This document shows positions 7,461 to 9,830 of a stretch of 9,830 nucleotides of DNA, piece after piece; position 1 is the first letter of the stretch, and each line of letters opens with the position of its first letter. A model generated the notes under the pieces. That model was not told the origin of the DNA, did not search any database, and saw only the letters and a list, made by a program, of their open reading frames with translations. The translations under genes were made by a program, and so were the position numbers. The DNA is from Candidatus Aminicenantes bacterium UBA4085 (GTDB lineage Bacteria > Acidobacteriota > Aminicenantia > Aminicenantales > UBA4085). The DNA is taken from NCBI GenBank assembly GCA_002383325.1, contig DFYJ01000026.1, positions 72,820-82,649 of the forward strand. Direction: 5' to 3'.

Positions 7461-8263
7461 GCCGTGTCGCCACCGTCATCCAGGCGCGGACCGGCTCGAC
7501 CCGATTGCCCGGCAAAGTCCTGCTTCCCGCCGCCGGAAAGCCTCTTCTAGCCCTGATGATCGAGCGCGTCCGGCGGGCCCGCCTGGCCGGGACCGTGGTC
7601 CTGGCTACGACGGTGGAGCCGGTCGACCGGATCGTCGAAGAGCTGGGCCGGGGCCTGGGGGTGGAGACCTACTGTGGCCATCCCACGGACTGCCTGGACC
7701 GGCACGTTCGGGCGGCCCGGGTCGTGGACGCTGATGTCGTGGTCAAGATCCCCTCCGACTGCCCGCTCATCGATCCGGCCGTCATCGACCGTGTCCTGGA
7801 GGTCTTCCTGAACGACCCCGAAAGATACGATTACGCCGGCAACCTGCACCCGGAGTCCTACCCCGACGGCAACGACGTCGAGGTCATGTCGAGGCAGGCC
7901 CTCGAGACGGCTTGGTCCGAGGCCCAAAGGCCTTATGAGCGAGAGCACACCACGCCCTTCCTCTGGGACCAGCCGGAGCGCTTCCGGATTGGTTCACATG
8001 TCTGGGAGAAGGGCCTCGACCTGTCCCGGGTCCACCGCTGGGTCTTGGACTACCCCGAAGATTACGTGCTCATCCGGACCGTCTTCGAGCGCCTGTTGCC
8101 CGTCCGCCCCCAGTTCAACCTGGAGGATATCCTAGCCCTGATGGAGCGCGAGCCGGCCCTAGCCGGGCTCAACCGGATGCACATCGGCCGGAGCTGGATC
8201 AGCCGGCATCAAGGGGAGCTTCGGACCGGGCCCGCGGGCGTCCCGCGGGGAGCCGGCGCCTAA
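7457..8263 (+). CDS. SpsF-like cytidylyltransferase (CMP-sugar synthase family)
   Basis: The enzyme belongs to the cytidylyltransferase family that includes SpsF, KdsB and NeuA, which activate sugars as CMP derivatives from CTP. The nucleotide-binding signature is VIQARTGSTRLPGKVL, with R11, R16 and K20 around the triphosphate site. VVKIPSDCPLIDP carries the likely metal ligand D101. VHRWVLDYPEDYVLIRTVFE, typical of the SpsF branch, comes near the C-terminus. Length (268) is usual for SpsF proteins, with a short Gly/Pro/Arg-rich tail. Translation starts at TTG in a TTGA overlap with the upstream transferase gene, so the two are probably coupled. The split transketolase follows 7 nt after the stop. 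The sugar activated is unknown; known SpsF-like proteins serve spore coat, capsule and O-antigen glycans. Confidence 0.88.
   Translation: MSRVATVIQARTGSTRLPGKVLLPAAGKPLLALMIERVRRARLAGTVVLATTVEPVDRIVEELGRGLGVETYCGHPTDCLDRHVRAARVVDADVVVKIPSDCPLIDPAVIDRVLEVFLNDPERYDYAGNLHPESYPDGNDVEVMSRQALETAWSEAQRPYEREHTTPFLWDQPERFRIGSHVWEKGLDLSRVHRWVLDYPEDYVLIRTVFERLLPVRPQFNLEDILALMEREPALAGLNRMHIGRSWISRHQGELRTGPAGVPRGAGA
8231..8249 (+). other. very GC-rich perfect hairpin at the end of the cytidylyltransferase gene
   Basis: Two copies of the self-complementary octamer CCCGCGGG (8231-8238 and 8242-8249) are separated by CGT. In RNA they can pair over 8 G-C base pairs with a 3-nt loop. The hairpin lies in the last codons of the cytidylyltransferase gene, 12 nt ahead of the transketolase ribosome site (AAGGAG, 8262-8267). 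No T-run follows. Transcript stabilisation or translational tuning are possible roles, but chance in GC-rich DNA is also possible. Confidence 0.4.
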
Positions 8264-8270
8264 GGAGCCC

Positions 8271-9107
8271 ATGAGAGTCAACCAAAACGACCGCCAGCTC
8301 AAGCTCGCTGACCGGGCCCGAACCCGGGTCCTGCGCATGGCCCGCGACGGCGGCTGCTTCATCGGCGCGGCGATGTCCTGCGTCGACATTCTGGCCGTCC
8401 TCTACGGCGGCGCCCTGCGCGTCTCGCCCGCCTCGCCGGACGACCCCGGACGCGACCTGTTTTTCCTGTCCAAGGGACACGCCGTGCCGGCCCTCTACGG
8501 CGTCCTCGCGGAAGCCGGCTGGTTCGATCCCGTCCGTCTGGACGGTCACCTCAAGCCCTCCGACCTCGTCTACTGGCACCCCAACCGAGCCCTCCCGGGT
8601 GTCGAGTTTCACTCCGGATCGCTGGGGCACGGGCTGCCCCTGGCCCTGGGCGCGGCCATGGACATCCGCCTGAGGGGCGGCGGCAACCGCGCTGTCGTCC
8701 TGACCGGCGACGGCGAATGGGATGAGGGCTCGAACTGGGAGGCCCTATTGGTGGCGTCCGCCCGCAAGCTCCACGAGTTGGTCGTGATCATCGATCGCAA
8801 CGGCTTTCAGGCCAACATGAGAACCGAGGATCTGGTGCCTCTTGAGCCGTTGCGCGACAAGCTGCGGGCCTTCGGCGCGGCCGTCCGCCGGGGCGACGGC
8901 CATTCCTTGGCCTGGCTGTCCCGGGCTATGCGCGCCGTCCCTTTCGTCCCCGGACGCCCCAGCGTCATCATCGCCGACACTGTGCGGGGCCGGGGGCTTC
9001 CCAGCCTGGAGGCCAGAGCCGATACTTGGTTCCTCAAGATCGACGAAGCCGAGTACGCCATCCTGATGGAGGAGCTGAAGCGGACGGCCAAGGGAGGATT
9101 GGCGTGA
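8271..9107 (+). CDS. transketolase-like protein, N-terminal (TPP-binding) subunit
   Basis: This 278-residue protein carries the N-terminal, thiamine-diphosphate-binding half of transketolase. LSKGHAVPALYGVL holds the conserved active-site His. GSLGHGLPLALGAA follows. The TPP/Mg motif runs from GDGEWDEGSNWEAL (G146-D147-G148) to DRNGFQ (N177). Transketolases move a two-carbon ketol unit between sugar phosphates. The split two-gene form is common in archaea and in bacterial glycan and specialised-sugar loci; only together with the next gene can it be active. ATG 8271 follows AAGGAG at 8262-8267, which overlaps the previous stop. The stop (TGA 9105-9107) overlaps the GTG of the partner. The position beside a CMP-transferase suggests a specialised sugar and not the central pentose-phosphate pathway (inference). 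Confidence 0.9.
   Translation: MRVNQNDRQLKLADRARTRVLRMARDGGCFIGAAMSCVDILAVLYGGALRVSPASPDDPGRDLFFLSKGHAVPALYGVLAEAGWFDPVRLDGHLKPSDLVYWHPNRALPGVEFHSGSLGHGLPLALGAAMDIRLRGGGNRAVVLTGDGEWDEGSNWEALLVASARKLHELVVIIDRNGFQANMRTEDLVPLEPLRDKLRAFGAAVRRGDGHSLAWLSRAMRAVPFVPGRPSVIIADTVRGRGLPSLEARADTWFLKIDEAEYAILMEELKRTAKGGLA
9092..9098 (+). promoter_or_regulatory. ribosome-binding site fixing the GTG start of the transketolase C-subunit
   Basis: GGGAGGA stands 5 nt before GTG 9104. The GTG overlaps the upstream TGA as GTGA. The ATG at 9111 is in another frame. Confidence 0.65.
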
Positions 9108-9830
9108 CCTATGAACAAGCCCTGCGCGATCTCATCCGGTCGGATGACCGCTACGTGGTCATGACGGCCGAGAACCGGGCCGCCATTCGCGGCCTGGCTG
9201 AAGAGCTGGGACCCCGAATGATCGATGTCGGCATCTGCGAACAGACCCTGGTCGGAGCGGCCGCGGGGCTAGCCCTGCGCGGGCGCGTCCCCGTCGTCCA
9301 TGCCCTGGCCGCCTTCCTTACCATGCGGGCTTTTGAGTTCATCCGCACCGACGTCGGGTCGGCCGGGCTGCCGGTCAAGCTGGTCGGCTTCGTCCCGGGC
9401 TTCCTGTCCGAAGCCAACGGGCCGACCCACCAGGCGGTCGAGGACATGGCCTTGATGGGCCTGGTCCCGGGGATGACGATTTTCGCGCCGTCCGACGAGG
9501 AGGATCTCGTCCGGGGGTTGAAACCCGTCCTGGAAGCCCCCGGACCGGCCTACATCCGGTTCACTTCCCGGCCTGCCGGCATCCCCCATCGTGAGCCGTT
9601 CCTTCTTGGCCGGGCGGAGAAGGTCCGCTCCGGCCGCGACGTATCCTTCCTGTCTGTCGGGCCCCTACTCGAGGAGACCTTGAAGGCCGCCGAATGCCTG
9701 GAGGAATCCGGTCTCTCGGCCGGAGTCTGGAACATGAGGACCCTTCGCCCCTTCGACGGGGAGGCGGTCGAGGAAGCGGCCGCGGCCCGGCTGGTCGTGA
9801 CGGTCGAGGACCACATCCCGGCTGGAGGCT
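9104..9830 (+). CDS. transketolase-like protein, C-terminal subunit (3' end outside window)
   Basis: The frame opens at GTG 9104 and stays open for 242 codons to the window edge. It begins with TYEQALRDLIRSDDRYVVMT and contains the pyrimidine-binding half of transketolase. RMIDVGICEQTLVGAAAGLA holds E46, the glutamate that activates the cofactor's aminopyrimidine ring. AFEFIRTDVG, NGPTHQAVEDMALMGLVPGM and TIFAPSDEEDL follow. The segment RSGRDVSFLSVGPLLEETL starts the C-terminal domain found in transketolases and E1 dehydrogenases. It pairs with the preceding gene, and the 4-nt overlap indicates coupled, roughly 1:1 synthesis. Full family length is about 310 residues, so roughly 70 are missing beyond the window. 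A relative such as a deoxyxylulose-phosphate-synthase-like or E1-type enzyme is less likely because the separate N-subunit is transketolase-like. Confidence 0.9.
   Translation, partial: MTYEQALRDLIRSDDRYVVMTAENRAAIRGLAEELGPRMIDVGICEQTLVGAAAGLALRGRVPVVHALAAFLTMRAFEFIRTDVGSAGLPVKLVGFVPGFLSEANGPTHQAVEDMALMGLVPGMTIFAPSDEEDLVRGLKPVLEAPGPAYIRFTSRPAGIPHREPFLLGRAEKVRSGRDVSFLSVGPLLEETLKAAECLEESGLSAGVWNMRTLRPFDGEAVEEAAAARLVVTVEDHIPAGG

Overview
The window is strongly GC-rich, densely packed, and every convincing gene lies on the + strand. C/G-ending codons, two-to-four-base stop/start overlaps, and envelope or glycan genes beside a secreted phosphatase suggest a free-living, probably Gram-negative bacterium. 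Acidobacteriota or Aminicenantota would fit, but this is a guess from style and not from a marker gene.

Region 1 (1-612) holds the C-terminal end of a GT4-type glycosyltransferase and a broken gene of the YhcH/YjgK/YiaL (DUF386) sugar-anomerase family. The broken gene keeps its beginning and its very end in two different frames but has lost the whole catalytic middle.

Region 2 (609-6277) is a phosphate/polyphosphate block. It runs: a SixA-type histidine phosphatase with a long basic tail, polyphosphate kinase 1 (ppk1), a short Ppx/GppA exopolyphosphatase, and an exported PafA-like alkaline phosphatase. The first three overlap or nearly touch and are probably co-translated. Ppk1 makes polyP, Ppx degrades it, and the PafA-like enzyme would supply phosphate from outside the cytoplasm.

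Region 3 (6489-9830) is part of a surface-glycan or nucleotide-sugar operon. It contains a GT-B-fold transferase related to CDP-glycerol glycerophosphotransferases, an SpsF-like cytidylyltransferase starting at TTG inside the previous stop, and a split transketolase-like pair (N-terminal subunit, then C-terminal subunit starting at GTG in a GTGA overlap and running off the window). The combination of two-carbon-transfer enzyme, CMP-transferase and glycosyltransferase suggests that an uncommon CMP-activated sugar is made and used here. This is the least explained part of the window.

The gaps are short: about 150 nt before the phosphatase and 211 nt after it. No tRNA, rRNA, CRISPR array, insertion sequence or classical T-tract terminator was seen.
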